NCBI GenBank assembly: GCA_018436705.1
Contig: JAHDLA010000004.1
Coordinates: 186,001-250,000, forward strand
Length of the DNA: 64,000 bases
Direction of reading: 5' to 3'
DNA from: Sedimentibacter sp.
GTDB taxonomy: Bacteria > Bacillota > Clostridia > Tissierellales > Sedimentibacteraceae
The translations under genes and the position numbers were made by a program. Positions 1 to 8,731 of this stretch are shown piece after piece (position 1 is the first letter of the stretch; each line of letters begins with the position of its first letter). The notes beneath the pieces were generated by a model that did not search any database, was not told the DNA's origin, and was given only the letters and a program-made list of their open reading frames with translations.

Positions 1-1806
1 TTCAGAAAAATATCAGATACAATAAGCGAAAATAATTTTTCAAATATTGAAATTCATAACACAATTTGCAATGCTACTTCTAAACGGCAGGAAGCATGTG
101 TTGAACTTGCTTCTAGATGTAATGTAATGTTGATAATAGGCGGAAAAAACAGCTCAAATACAAAAAAATTATATGAACTGAGCAAGGAAGTCTGCCCTAA
201 AACATTTTTAATTGAAAATTATAAGGATATACCTTATAACTATATTGATAAAAATACTATTGTGGGAGTGTCCGCAGGGGCATCAGCACCTGACTGGATA
301 ATTGAGGAGGTTATTAATATGTTGGAAAACCTAAATAACAACATGAATGAACAGGTTGAAAAGAAAGAACAGGCAGAACAGACAGAACAAGGAACAATGC
401 ATGATTTGCTTGAAAATTATGGTGGATTATCTTATATCAGAACAGGTGAAATAGTTAAAGGTACTGTTATATATGTAAGCCCTGATTCCATTTCATTAAA
501 CATCAAATATAAATCAGACGGAATAATTACAAAAGATGAATTTTCCCTTGCAGAAGTACAGGATTTAACTCAGATTGTAAAAGAGGGAGATGAAATAGAA
601 GCTCAAGTATTAAAAATTTCTGACCAGGATGGAAATGTTGTTTTAACTAGAAGACCTCTTGAAGAGCGAAAGATCTGGGAAGAGCTGGAAGAAATGAGAG
701 CCGATGGAACGGTAATAGAGACTACTGTTATTGAAGCTTCTCAATACGGAATTTATGGAAAGGTAAAAGGAATTAAAGGTTTTATTCCGAGGAACCAAAT
801 TTCTGTTACAAGAAATGTAGATACTTCCGTATACGTGGGAAAATCTCTTAAAGTTCAGATACTGGAAACTAAGAATAAAAAAGGGAGAAGACAACTTGTC
901 TTAACTTCAAGGGCAGTTGAAAAAAGAGAAAAAGAAGCAAGAGAAGCTGAAGTTTGGGAAACTATCAAAGAAGGCGAAATATACGAGGGAACAGTTAAAA
1001 ATTTACAGGACTACGGCGCATTTGTTGAAATAAACGGAATTGACGGTCTCCTTCATATTAATGAAATTGCTTGGACAAGAATAAAACATCCTTCAGAAGT
1101 ATTAAAACCAGGCGATAAGATAAGTGTAAAAGTAAAAAGTGTAGACAAGGAAAACAGAAGAATGTCCTTAAGCTACAAAGCAACAATAAAAAGTCCTTGG
1201 GCAATTTTCCTTGACAAAAATCAAAAAGGAGATGTAGTAACAGGTAAAGTTACAAGAATTGTTGATTTTGGTGCTTTTGTTGAAGTAGACGGGATTGAAT
1301 GCCTGCTTCATATAAAAGATCTTGACTGGGCAAGAACTGAAAAAGTTACAGATGTTCTACAGGAAGGTCAGGAAGTTACGGCTAAGATATTAAATATAAC
1401 AAGAAAAGACAGAAAAGTTGGCCTCGGACTTAAGCAGCTTGTTGAGCATCCTTTTGATAAATATGCTAAAGACCTTAAAAAAGATGATATTATACCTGTA
1501 GAGGTTACTCGTATACTGCTTGACGGAATCCATGTCAGCGCTAACGGGAACATAGACTGTTTCATACCTATTGCGAAAGTTTCAAATGAAAAATTAAGAA
1601 CTCCGGCTCAAGTTGTCAAAGTTGGCGAAGTAAAAGACGCAAAAGTACTTGGCGTAGATATGAAAGGCAAAAACCTGAATCTAACATTAATATTAGAAGA
1701 TAAAAGCGATGACTTTGCAACTGAAGATGCTTCATACAAGAAGGAGGAAGCAAACTTTACAATAGGTGAATCTATAGGAGATGCACTTGAAGATTTATTA
1801 AAATAA
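1..1806 (+). CDS. ispH-rpsA: IspH-S1 fusion protein (3' part), HMBPP reductase plus ribosomal S1-type repeats
   Basis: The frame is open from base 1, so the 5' end lies outside the window; 601 residues are visible. The first ~110 are the C-terminal part of 4-hydroxy-3-methylbut-2-enyl diphosphate reductase (last step of the MEP isoprenoid pathway): NTICNATSKRQEA contains the third [4Fe-4S] cysteine (visible residue 23), followed by MLIIGGKNSSNT and VGVSAGASAPD. After an acidic, Gln/Glu-rich linker come about five S1 RNA-binding repeats (roughly residues 149-220, 234-304, 323-392, 407-477 and 495-567). Repeats 3 and 4 are the most canonical (DYGAFVEINGIDGLLH, DFGAFVEVDGIECLLH). This fusion is known from Clostridia; coupling of isoprenoid synthesis with translation is not established. 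Internal ATG codons, including one at 127, are not needed as starts because the IspH frame continues upstream. A terminator follows. Confidence 0.93.
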   Translation, partial: FRKISDTISENNFSNIEIHNTICNATSKRQEACVELASRCNVMLIIGGKNSSNTKKLYELSKEVCPKTFLIENYKDIPYNYIDKNTIVGVSAGASAPDWIIEEVINMLENLNNNMNEQVEKKEQAEQTEQGTMHDLLENYGGLSYIRTGEIVKGTVIYVSPDSISLNIKYKSDGIITKDEFSLAEVQDLTQIVKEGDEIEAQVLKISDQDGNVVLTRRPLEERKIWEELEEMRADGTVIETTVIEASQYGIYGKVKGIKGFIPRNQISVTRNVDTSVYVGKSLKVQILETKNKKGRRQLVLTSRAVEKREKEAREAEVWETIKEGEIYEGTVKNLQDYGAFVEINGIDGLLHINEIAWTRIKHPSEVLKPGDKISVKVKSVDKENRRMSLSYKATIKSPWAIFLDKNQKGDVVTGKVTRIVDFGAFVEVDGIECLLHIKDLDWARTEKVTDVLQEGQEVTAKILNITRKDRKVGLGLKQLVEHPFDKYAKDLKKDDIIPVEVTRILLDGIHVSANGNIDCFIPIAKVSNEKLRTPAQVVKVGEVKDAKVLGVDMKGKNLNLTLILEDKSDDFATEDASYKKEEANFTIGESIGDALEDLLK

Positions 1807-1837
1807 TAAAATGCAATAACGGTTGATAAACAATTGA

Positions 1838-1891
1838 ATGGCAATTGATTAAGCGATTGGTTAAATAATCGTTGTTCAATTGCTATTTTTT
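1838..1891 (+). terminator. Intrinsic terminator after ispH-rpsA
   Basis: An imperfect inverted repeat pairs about 1838-1858 with 1867-1887 (core GCAATTGA / TCAATTGC plus GCGATT / AATCGT) and runs into a T-rich tract. It separates ispH-rpsA from the peptidase genes. Confidence 0.65.
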
Positions 1892-1949
1892 ACATTTATT
1901 AGTAATAATGACAGCTAGCTTTTATTAATTTAGTTACAAAGGAGGTAAC

Positions 1950-2990
1950 ATGTTAAAACAATTTTTAATTGAAGCATGCTCTAATCAATTTGTTTCCGGA
2001 TTTGAGCATTTAAGCACCGAAATGCTAAAAAAATATTTCGAACCATATACAGACTCCTGCGAAAATGATAAAATGGGCAGTTGTATATTTAAACAAGATG
2101 GTATGAAGGAAACAAGAATAATGCTAGCAGCACACATTGATGAAATTGGGCTGATGGTAACAAAAATACTTGAAAACGGTTTTTTAAGCTTCACATCAAT
2201 AGGGGGTATCAATCCAGCATCCCTGGTTGCGCAGGAGATAATAGTATACGGAAGAGAAAAAGTCTTTGGAGTGATAGGGATCAAACCTCCTCACGTCACT
2301 TCTGCAGAGGAAAGAAAAAAGCCGCTGGAATTGAAAGATTTATACATAGATACCGGATATTCAAATGATAAACTTAAAAAATTAGTAAGTATAGGAGATA
2401 TAGCTGTTGTTAAAAGAGAACCGGTATCACTTCAGGGAAGCATAGTCTCAGCAAAAGCACTAGATGACCGAGCATGCGTAGCTGTAATGCTTGAAACAGC
2501 AAGAGAATTAAGAAAACTTTCACATAAAAGCAACATATATTATGCTGCAACAGCACAGGAAGAAACTGGTTACAGAGGATCAACAACAGCAAGCTATAAA
2601 ATAAACCCTGACATAGGGATTGTCCTTGATGTTGATTTTGGAATGGCTCCTGGTATGCCTACAGAAACATGTAAATTAGGCAAGGGACCTATTGTCACTT
2701 TTGGAGGAAGATTGAATCCGAAATTGACAAAAAAATTTATTGAAGTCTGCAAAACATACAATTATCCTATGCAATATGAGGCATCTCCTGGAAAAACAGG
2801 AACTGACACTGAGGCAGTTCAGATAAACAGAGAAGGTGTCCCATGCATACTATTATCTATTCCTCTGCGATACATGCATACATCTGTGGAAACAATAGAT
2901 ATAAAAGATGTTGAGACAACTGGCAAGGCAATAGCTCGTTTCATAAATGAGCTGGATAATTCTGATTTGGAGGAAATATTATGTTTTTAA
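1950..2990 (+). CDS. M42 family metallopeptidase (glutamyl aminopeptidase/endoglucanase-like), copy 1
   Basis: A cytoplasmic di-zinc aminopeptidase of family M42 (PepA/YsdC/FrvX group), expected to trim N-terminal residues from peptides in a self-compartmentalising dodecamer. All family landmarks are present: AHIDEIGL near residue 61 (His and Asp metal ligands), ALDDRAC (bridging Asp), QEETGYRG (catalytic Glu plus ligand Glu), LDVDF (ligand Asp) and RYMHTSVE (last His). At 346 aa it is of normal length. The start is supported by AAGGAGG just upstream. It is first of three tandem M42 genes and overlaps the next by 10 nt, so the three are probably cotranscribed and translationally coupled. Substrate preference cannot be read from the sequence. 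Confidence 0.93.
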   Translation: MLKQFLIEACSNQFVSGFEHLSTEMLKKYFEPYTDSCENDKMGSCIFKQDGMKETRIMLAAHIDEIGLMVTKILENGFLSFTSIGGINPASLVAQEIIVYGREKVFGVIGIKPPHVTSAEERKKPLELKDLYIDTGYSNDKLKKLVSIGDIAVVKREPVSLQGSIVSAKALDDRACVAVMLETARELRKLSHKSNIYYAATAQEETGYRGSTTASYKINPDIGIVLDVDFGMAPGMPTETCKLGKGPIVTFGGRLNPKLTKKFIEVCKTYNYPMQYEASPGKTGTDTEAVQINREGVPCILLSIPLRYMHTSVETIDIKDVETTGKAIARFINELDNSDLEEILCF

Positions 2991-3994
2991 AAGAATTAAC
3001 TGAACTTTCCGGCGTATCAGGTTGTGAATATGAAGTGAGAAATTATATAAAAAATAAGTTAAATGATATTGGCTGCGAACACTACGTTGATAAGCTGGGA
3101 AATATTATTGCGCATAACAAAGGTAAAAAAAATAAGACCATTATGATTGCCGCACATATGGACGAAGTAGGGTTAATTGTTTCTCATATAGATTCTGACG
3201 GTTTCATTAAGTTTCAGGCTGTGGGAGGAATAGACCAGAGAATTCTAAACTCAAAGATAGTATTGGTAGGAAATAATAAAATTCCCGGAGTAATAGGATC
3301 AAAAGCTATTCACTTAATGAGTGCTGAAGAAAGAGGTACATCACTGCCAATAGATAAACTTTACATAGACATTGGAACATATTCAAAGGCAGAAACAGAA
3401 AAACTTGTAGACATAGGAGACTATATTGTTTTCAAAAGCAATTATGTAGAATTTGGCGATGGACTCATAAAAGCAAAAGCATTGGACGACCGGGCAGGCT
3501 GCAGCGCTTTACTTGAAGTTTTAAGTATGAAACTTGATGCTGATTTTTACGGTGTATTTACTGTAATGGAAGAAGTGGGATGCAGAGGAGCACAGACAGC
3601 AGCTTTTGCTCTGGAGCCGGATTATGCCATAGTTCTTGAAGGAACTGTATGTGCTGATATGCCGGAGATAAAGGACTATTCCAAGGTAACTCGTATAGGC
3701 ATGGGAGCAGCTTTGTCAATTATGGATAATTCAACGCTTTATGATATTGAAGAAGTGCGAAAGGTAGAAAATATAGCTATGCAAAACAATATTTCATACC
3801 AGTTCAGAACATCATCTGCCGGAGGAAATGATGCCGGACCAATACATAAGACAAAAGATGGAGCAAAAGCAGTTGCAGTTTCAGTACCCTGCAGATATAT
3901 TCATTCACCTGCAAGTGTTGCCAGTATAAATGACTATAACAGTGTTGTAAGCCTTACAAAGGCATTAATCTTAGAGAATCAGAAAGGGGAATAA
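2981..3994 (+). CDS. M42 family metallopeptidase, copy 2
   Basis: Second tandem M42 peptidase, 337 aa. It has AHMDEVGL, ALDDRAGC, MEEVGCRG and a C-terminal YIHSPAS, so the two-metal site and catalytic Glu look intact. The D/E ligand position reads VLEGT, the common Glu variant in M42. Its start lies within the last 10 nt of copy 1, and the SD (GGAGG) is inside the copy 1 coding sequence. The three copies have clearly diverged from each other, which argues for different specificities or hetero-oligomers rather than a recent duplication. That is inference. Confidence 0.92.
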   Translation: MFLKELTELSGVSGCEYEVRNYIKNKLNDIGCEHYVDKLGNIIAHNKGKKNKTIMIAAHMDEVGLIVSHIDSDGFIKFQAVGGIDQRILNSKIVLVGNNKIPGVIGSKAIHLMSAEERGTSLPIDKLYIDIGTYSKAETEKLVDIGDYIVFKSNYVEFGDGLIKAKALDDRAGCSALLEVLSMKLDADFYGVFTVMEEVGCRGAQTAAFALEPDYAIVLEGTVCADMPEIKDYSKVTRIGMGAALSIMDNSTLYDIEEVRKVENIAMQNNISYQFRTSSAGGNDAGPIHKTKDGAKAVAVSVPCRYIHSPASVASINDYNSVVSLTKALILENQKGE

Positions 3995-3995
3995 A

Positions 3996-4982
3996 ATGAA
4001 TTTTAACAGTGAATTAATGAAGAAACTATCAGATTGTTTTTCACCGTCGGGGCGAGAGAAAAACGTTCGAGAATTTATTATAAATGAAATAAAAGATTAT
4101 GCAGATGAAATAAATGTTGATGTTCTTGGAAATGTAATTGCAAGAAAAAAAGGGAATGGCAAAAAAATATTATTTTCAGCACACATGGATCAAATAGGTC
4201 TGATTATTACACACGTTGATGAAAAAGGATTTCTTAGATTTTCTAATGTTGGAGGAATTCATGCAAAAGAGATAATAGGACTCAGAATGATTTTTGACAA
4301 CGGCTTGGAAGGAGTAGTGTGCTCGGAAAAAGTAAAAGATAAAGAGCAAATTGAAATGAACAAGCTGTTTCTGGACGTTGCTTCAACTTCAAAGAATTTC
4401 GTAAAATCCAACTTTAAAGTAGGAGACATGTGTGTCTTCCAATCTCAATATTATGAGACTGGTGATTGTGTAATATGCAGGGCTGCAGATGATAGAATAG
4501 GATGCTACATACTGATAGAAGCATTGAAAAATTATTCTAAAACAGATAATGACGTATACTATGTATTTTCAGTTCAAGAAGAGGTTGGGTGCCGAGGAGC
4601 AAAGACTGCTGGATACAGCATAAATCCAGATTTGGCCATAGCCCTTGATGTTACGGCAACAGGTGACTCAGAAAATGGAATAAAAATGGATGTAAAGCTT
4701 GGAGAAGGTGCTGCTATTAAACTAATGGATAAATCAATGATAACTCATCCGGAAGTAAAAAATTTGCTTACAAATCTTGCAGAGGAACACAATATAAAAT
4801 ATCAGTATGAAGTTCTTGAATTTGGAGGAACAGATGCAGGCCCTATCCATACAACAAGAGAAGGAATTCCAAGCGGTGTGATTTCAATTCCAACCAGGAA
4901 TCTGCATTCTTCCGGAGAGATTTTCAATAAATCAGATGTACTTGAATGTATTAAACTAGTTAGTGCCACAGCATCAAAATAG
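3996..4982 (+). CDS. M42 family metallopeptidase, copy 3
   Basis: Third tandem M42 peptidase, 328 aa, starting one base after the stop of copy 2 (SD AAAGGGG). Motifs are AHMDQIGL, AADDRIGC (the usual ALDD replaced by AADD), QEEVGCRG, LDVTATGD and NLHSSGE. The order of zinc ligands is preserved, so it is probably active. A 9-bp GC-rich hairpin lies 18 nt after the stop and before the first acetyltransferase gene. Confidence 0.92.
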   Translation: MNFNSELMKKLSDCFSPSGREKNVREFIINEIKDYADEINVDVLGNVIARKKGNGKKILFSAHMDQIGLIITHVDEKGFLRFSNVGGIHAKEIIGLRMIFDNGLEGVVCSEKVKDKEQIEMNKLFLDVASTSKNFVKSNFKVGDMCVFQSQYYETGDCVICRAADDRIGCYILIEALKNYSKTDNDVYYVFSVQEEVGCRGAKTAGYSINPDLAIALDVTATGDSENGIKMDVKLGEGAAIKLMDKSMITHPEVKNLLTNLAEEHNIKYQYEVLEFGGTDAGPIHTTREGIPSGVISIPTRNLHSSGEIFNKSDVLECIKLVSATASK

Positions 4983-4999
4983 TAATAAAAGTATATCCG

Positions 5000-5022
5000 G
5001 AACGGCACTTACTGTGCCGTTC
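5000..5022 (+). other. GC-rich hairpin between M42 copy 3 and the first GNAT gene
   Basis: A perfect 9-bp stem, GAACGGCAC / GTGCCGTTC, with a TTACT loop. No T-run follows, so it is not a classical intrinsic terminator. It may be a processing or stability element, or may tune read-through into the acetyltransferase genes. Confidence 0.5.
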
Positions 5023-5049
5023 ATAGTAACCAAACAATTTGGAGCGCAT

Positions 5050-5832
5050 ATGAACTTTTTAGATCTAATTTCATCTTTTGAAAAAAACAGCCCCATGAGG
5101 TATTTGGATTATCAGCTTACTTCTTGGGGAAGAATGCTCATCGACACGAATAATAAGGGAAGTTACATTTCCAATTATGCAGTTATCTACAAAAATTGCA
5201 ATATTGACGATGCAATTGCTGAAATAGAAAAATATTATGCTTCAAAAAATATAGTTCCTAAAATATTTTATCGTCAAGGTGCATTACAACTAGATGCTTT
5301 AAAAGACTATTTTCAAAAATATTGTTATTCAATAAGAGAATTTGATATAGATTTAATGATATTGGATACCCATAGCATCAAACAGCATTATATCGGTGAA
5401 TATGATATAAAAATTGCAGGAGATATTTTGAAAAAGCAGGAATTTAATCTTGCAATTGAGCAGGATGATGGCAAAACATACGGTACTATTCTTCTGAACA
5501 GACAGATTGCTGCCGGGAATAAAATGTTTTTTGCATATAATGGACTAGGAAAACCTGTAAGCATGGCACTGGCCGAAAAATATCATAATGCTGTTTACAT
5601 ATCCAGCGTTTATACAACACCTTCGGAAAGACGCAAGGGTTACTGCATGGCTGTAATAAATGAGATTATTTTAAATTATAGTGATTGCTTTATTTATTTA
5701 TACACTAATAACCCGGAAGCTGCAAACATTTACAGAAAATTAGGATTTTCGGATAACCACTTAAAGTCATGGTGGGCAGTAAAAGGCTCCCTTCCTGATT
5801 GGTGCAGCACAAACAATAAGAAAGAACAGTAA
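5050..5832 (+). CDS. GNAT family N-acetyltransferase
   Basis: 260 aa with a C-terminal GNAT fold. SSVYTTPSERRKGYC is motif A (acetyl-CoA pyrophosphate loop, R-x-x-G-x), and NPEAANIYRKLGF is the motif B helix shared by FR47-like acetyltransferases. The N-terminal half (~110 aa) has no recognisable motif. I chose ATG 5050 because GGAG sits 5 nt upstream; the longer frame from 4963 would overlap the M42 gene and read through the hairpin at 5000-5022. First of five consecutive GNAT genes. Substrate unknown. Confidence 0.8.
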   Translation: MNFLDLISSFEKNSPMRYLDYQLTSWGRMLIDTNNKGSYISNYAVIYKNCNIDDAIAEIEKYYASKNIVPKIFYRQGALQLDALKDYFQKYCYSIREFDIDLMILDTHSIKQHYIGEYDIKIAGDILKKQEFNLAIEQDDGKTYGTILLNRQIAAGNKMFFAYNGLGKPVSMALAEKYHNAVYISSVYTTPSERRKGYCMAVINEIILNYSDCFIYLYTNNPEAANIYRKLGFSDNHLKSWWAVKGSLPDWCSTNNKKEQ

Positions 5833-5884
5833 ACTGTGATTAAAAGTAAGCGATAAAAAATTATATTGAAAGGAAACTAAAAAA

Positions 5885-6739
5885 ATGATTGATTATAATT
5901 TATTAAAAAATGTTGAAATTAAAACCATACATAATGCATTTGTAAATGCGTTCTCCGATTATCAAGTGAAAATTGATTTACCTTTGGTTAAATTTCAGAA
6001 TATGCTTACAAGAAGGGGATACACCCCTAAAATTTCAATGGGTGCATTTGATAATAACGAATTGGTTGGATTTGTTCTAAACGGATTGCGAAACTATAAC
6101 GGAAAGCTTACAGCATATGATGTAGGAACCGGCGTAGCAGGCAGTTATAGAAAACAGGGAATAACAAGCAATTTAATCAAACAAGTTAAGAAACTTTTAG
6201 TAGAATCCGAAGTTTCTCAATATCAGCTGGAAGTTATTAAAACAAATACTTCAGCATTTGAATTATATAAAAAGTCAAACTTTGAAATCGTGCGCGAGCT
6301 TGAATGCTTTATACTGAATAAGAGCAGTTTTTCAGCTTCTCAAATATACGATGTTAAGCATATAGACAAAATACACCCAAGGGATTGGAAAGAATTTTGT
6401 GAATTTTGGGATTTTAATCCCTCTTGGCAAAATTCTGCAGATTCAATCAATGCAGTTCATGACTTATTCTGCTATTCCGTCATATACATAGACAATACAT
6501 TAGCCGGTTACGGAATTATAGAAAGGAAAACAGGAGATATAGCTCAGATAGCGGTCAATAAAAATTTCAGGCGCAAAGGAATTGCAGCCAGCATTATCGC
6601 AGATTTAATAAACAATACTGAATCAGATAAAATTGCCATACTAAACGTAGATTCAGAATGCAGTTCGCTGATTAGTTTTTTATATGAGATGGGCTTCGAA
6701 CACCACCTCGGTCAATATGAAATGATGTTAACTTTATAA
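5885..6739 (+). CDS. Tandem-domain GNAT family N-acetyltransferase
   Basis: 284 aa with two GNAT-like halves. The N-terminal half has AGSYRKQGITSNLI followed by NTSAFELYKKSNF (complete motif A and B). The C-terminal half has AVNKNFRRKGIAASII and a shorter SFLYEMGF. Two-domain GNATs are common in Firmicutes, often with one active and one degenerate domain. SD GAAAGGAAA lies upstream of ATG. It is in the GNAT row, 52 nt after the preceding gene. Substrate unknown. Confidence 0.85.
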   Translation: MIDYNLLKNVEIKTIHNAFVNAFSDYQVKIDLPLVKFQNMLTRRGYTPKISMGAFDNNELVGFVLNGLRNYNGKLTAYDVGTGVAGSYRKQGITSNLIKQVKKLLVESEVSQYQLEVIKTNTSAFELYKKSNFEIVRELECFILNKSSFSASQIYDVKHIDKIHPRDWKEFCEFWDFNPSWQNSADSINAVHDLFCYSVIYIDNTLAGYGIIERKTGDIAQIAVNKNFRRKGIAASIIADLINNTESDKIAILNVDSECSSLISFLYEMGFEHHLGQYEMMLTL

Positions 6740-6831
6740 AATAATATTGTTGGCATTTATGAGCATAAATATTGCCACAATGCTATAATAGCAGCTTGAA
6801 ATTGATTTTAATTTATACTGGGAGTACAATA

Positions 6832-7368
6832 TTGAATATAACTATTAGAGAATTAAATATAAATGAAATAACTACTCATTTATTCGCAAATTTTAACAGA
6901 TATCAAGATGTAAAAAAATGCTGGCGCAAAGAAAATGGCAAATGGCAGTTAAAGGATATTGCTTTTGTTGAGCAGTGGACTTCTGAGGAATATGAGTATC
7001 TAGTCAAATGTCTTCAGAATACAATAGCTACAGGAGGCAGAGTTATCGGTGCATTTTGCAATAATTTGCTTGCAGGATTTGCGTCTATTGAAAATAATTT
7101 GTTCGGTGGGCAAAATGAATACTTGCAGCTTTCAAGCATTCACGTATCATTGGATAAAAGAGGAATGGGAATCGGAAAAAAATTATTTTCTATATCCTGT
7201 AAAAATGCGAAAGAGATGGGGGCAAAAAAGCTTTATATATCTGCACATTCTTCACAAGAAACACAAGCCTTTTACAAAGCACTTGGATGCAGAGAAGCTG
7301 AGGAATATAACAAAAAAATGGTTGAAAATGAACCATTTGACTGCCAGCTGGAATTTAGATTAACCTAA
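6832..7368 (+). CDS. GNAT family N-acetyltransferase
   Basis: 178 aa. LSSIHVSLDKRGMGIGKKLF is an ideal motif A (acetyl-CoA binding), followed by SSQETQAFYKALGC (motif B) and the C-terminal strand. The best start is TTG 6832, preceded by GGAG at 6821-6824 with 7 nt spacing. An upstream TTG at 6772 has no SD and would add residues unlike the family. Small-molecule amine acetylation is likely. The substrate is unknown. Confidence 0.82.
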   Translation: MNITIRELNINEITTHLFANFNRYQDVKKCWRKENGKWQLKDIAFVEQWTSEEYEYLVKCLQNTIATGGRVIGAFCNNLLAGFASIENNLFGGQNEYLQLSSIHVSLDKRGMGIGKKLFSISCKNAKEMGAKKLYISAHSSQETQAFYKALGCREAEEYNKKMVENEPFDCQLEFRLT

Positions 7369-7408
7369 ATTATAGAGTGTTGTAATTCTAATAAGGAGGT
7401 TTAACTTA

Positions 7409-7942
7409 ATGAAAGAGTTAAACATTAATAACGAAAATGTTATAATCAGAAAGACTGAAAAATCAGATGCAAAAGCGTTGGTAGAATACTTGAGCTATGT
7501 CGGCGGCGAGTCTGACTTTTTGTCGTTTGGTGCAGGACAGTTCGGCATGAGTGCAGAGCAAGAAGAAGAATATATAGAAGCTGTATTAAAAAAAGATAAC
7601 GCCCTATCCATTATTGCAGAAGTAAACGGAAAAGTTGTAGGTAACTTGAATTTCAATGCAGGAAGCAGACAAAGAACAGAGCATACAGGAGAATTCGGCA
7701 TAAGCATTTCAAAAGCTTACTGGGGATACGGTATAGGTGAAGAGCTTATTAAATATATGATAAACTGGAGCAAAGGCTCGGGAATAATCAGAAAAATTAA
7801 TTTAAGAACCAGAAGTGACAATGAACGGGCAATAAAATTATATAAAAAACTAGGTTTTACCGAAGAAGGAACTATAAAGAGAGATATATGTATTAGCGAA
7901 AAATTTTATGATTCCTTGCTTATGGGCATGCTCATAGATTAA
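7409..7942 (+). CDS. GNAT family N-acetyltransferase (RimJ/RimL-like)
   Basis: 177 aa single-domain GNAT. GISISKAYWGYGIGEELI is motif A, NERAIKLYKKLGFTEEG is motif B, and the C-terminal KRDICISEKFYDSLLMG is typical of RimJ/RimL or spermidine/amino-acid acetyltransferase-like proteins. It is preceded by a strong AAGGAGG. Related in sequence to the next gene, suggesting a local duplication. Confidence 0.86.
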   Translation: MKELNINNENVIIRKTEKSDAKALVEYLSYVGGESDFLSFGAGQFGMSAEQEEEYIEAVLKKDNALSIIAEVNGKVVGNLNFNAGSRQRTEHTGEFGISISKAYWGYGIGEELIKYMINWSKGSGIIRKINLRTRSDNERAIKLYKKLGFTEEGTIKRDICISEKFYDSLLMGMLID

Positions 7943-7960
7943 AAATAAAGGTAGGATGCT

Positions 7961-8467
7961 ATGACAAATGTAGAAATAAGGGAAAGAACTGTTGAGGATA
8001 CGCAAGAATTTTGCCGCTTTCTTAATACTCTTGATAATGAAGCCGAATATATGCTGTATGAGAAAGGCGAACGAGTTTTAGATCCGGATATTGTAAGAAA
8101 TAATATCCAAAGTATTATAAACAATAAGGATGCATGTTATGTTGCTTTAATTAACGGAAGCATAATAGGATTTATTATTGCTGTAAGAGAAAAATTTATC
8201 AGGACTAAGCATTCTGCCGTCATAGTTGTAGGGATTCTTGAGAAATATTGCGGGAGGGGAATAGGCAGTGAATTATTTCATCAAGTATTTCTGTGGGCAT
8301 CAGAAAACGATATAAAAAGGCTTGAACTTACGGTTGTAAGCAATAATAAGAGAGCTCTGTCATTGTACAATAAGTTAGGTTTTAAACTTGAAGGTACAAA
8401 AGAAATGTCTATATTGATAGGCAAAAAATACTGCAACGAATATTTAATGGGAAAACTATTATTTTAA
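7961..8467 (+). CDS. GNAT family N-acetyltransferase
   Basis: 168 aa. VVGILEKYCGRGIGSELF (motif A) and NKRALSLYNKLGFKLEG (motif B) define a single GNAT domain ending in CNEYLMGKLLF, parallel to the gene just upstream. The genes are 18 nt apart, so cotranscribed. Fifth and last of the acetyltransferase row. Substrate unknown. Confidence 0.86.
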   Translation: MTNVEIRERTVEDTQEFCRFLNTLDNEAEYMLYEKGERVLDPDIVRNNIQSIINNKDACYVALINGSIIGFIIAVREKFIRTKHSAVIVVGILEKYCGRGIGSELFHQVFLWASENDIKRLELTVVSNNKRALSLYNKLGFKLEGTKEMSILIGKKYCNEYLMGKLLF

Positions 8468-8471
8468 GATT

Positions 8472-8480
8472 TGGGGGGGG
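8472..8480 (+). repeat. G9 homopolymer in the ribosome-binding region of the MFS remnant
   Basis: Nine consecutive G, ending 6 nt before the ATG at 8487, where a GGAGG would normally sit. In an AT-rich genome such a run is unusual and prone to slippage. Confidence 0.7.
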
Positions 8481-8486
8481 GTATTA

Positions 8487-8705
8487 ATGAACAACACTAA
8501 TGGATCCATAAACAGACTGGCAATTCCATTAATTTTAGTGTCATTGCCTTTGACATTCATGGATTTGCTTCTTCCAATGTATACAATGAGTCTTGGATAT
8601 ACACCAGTACAAATTACAGGGCTCTTTTCCGTTTCTGCAGCCTTTGCTATTATGTTACTTACGATGAATAAATGGTTTAATGTTTTATCAGTGAAAAAAA
8701 GTTAA
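8487..8705 (+). pseudogene. N-terminal remnant of a major facilitator superfamily transporter
   Basis: 72 aa containing about two transmembrane segments (residues ~10-30 and ~40-60). INRLAIPLILVSLPLTFMDL and LGYTPVQITGLFSVSAAFAI look like the start of a drug-efflux type MFS protein, which normally needs ~400 aa and 12 helices. The frame closes after TM2, and the next gene begins 26 bp later with its own SD, so the rest has been deleted. A functional two-helix protein cannot be excluded. Confidence 0.6.
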
Positions 8706-8731
8706 ATTATTTTTTTTAGGAGGAAAACGAT

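Noticed and set aside
6752..6778. TGGCAT-containing sigma-54 promoter before the third GNAT gene
   Set aside because: GC of the -12 element is one base out of register and no TTGC is present.
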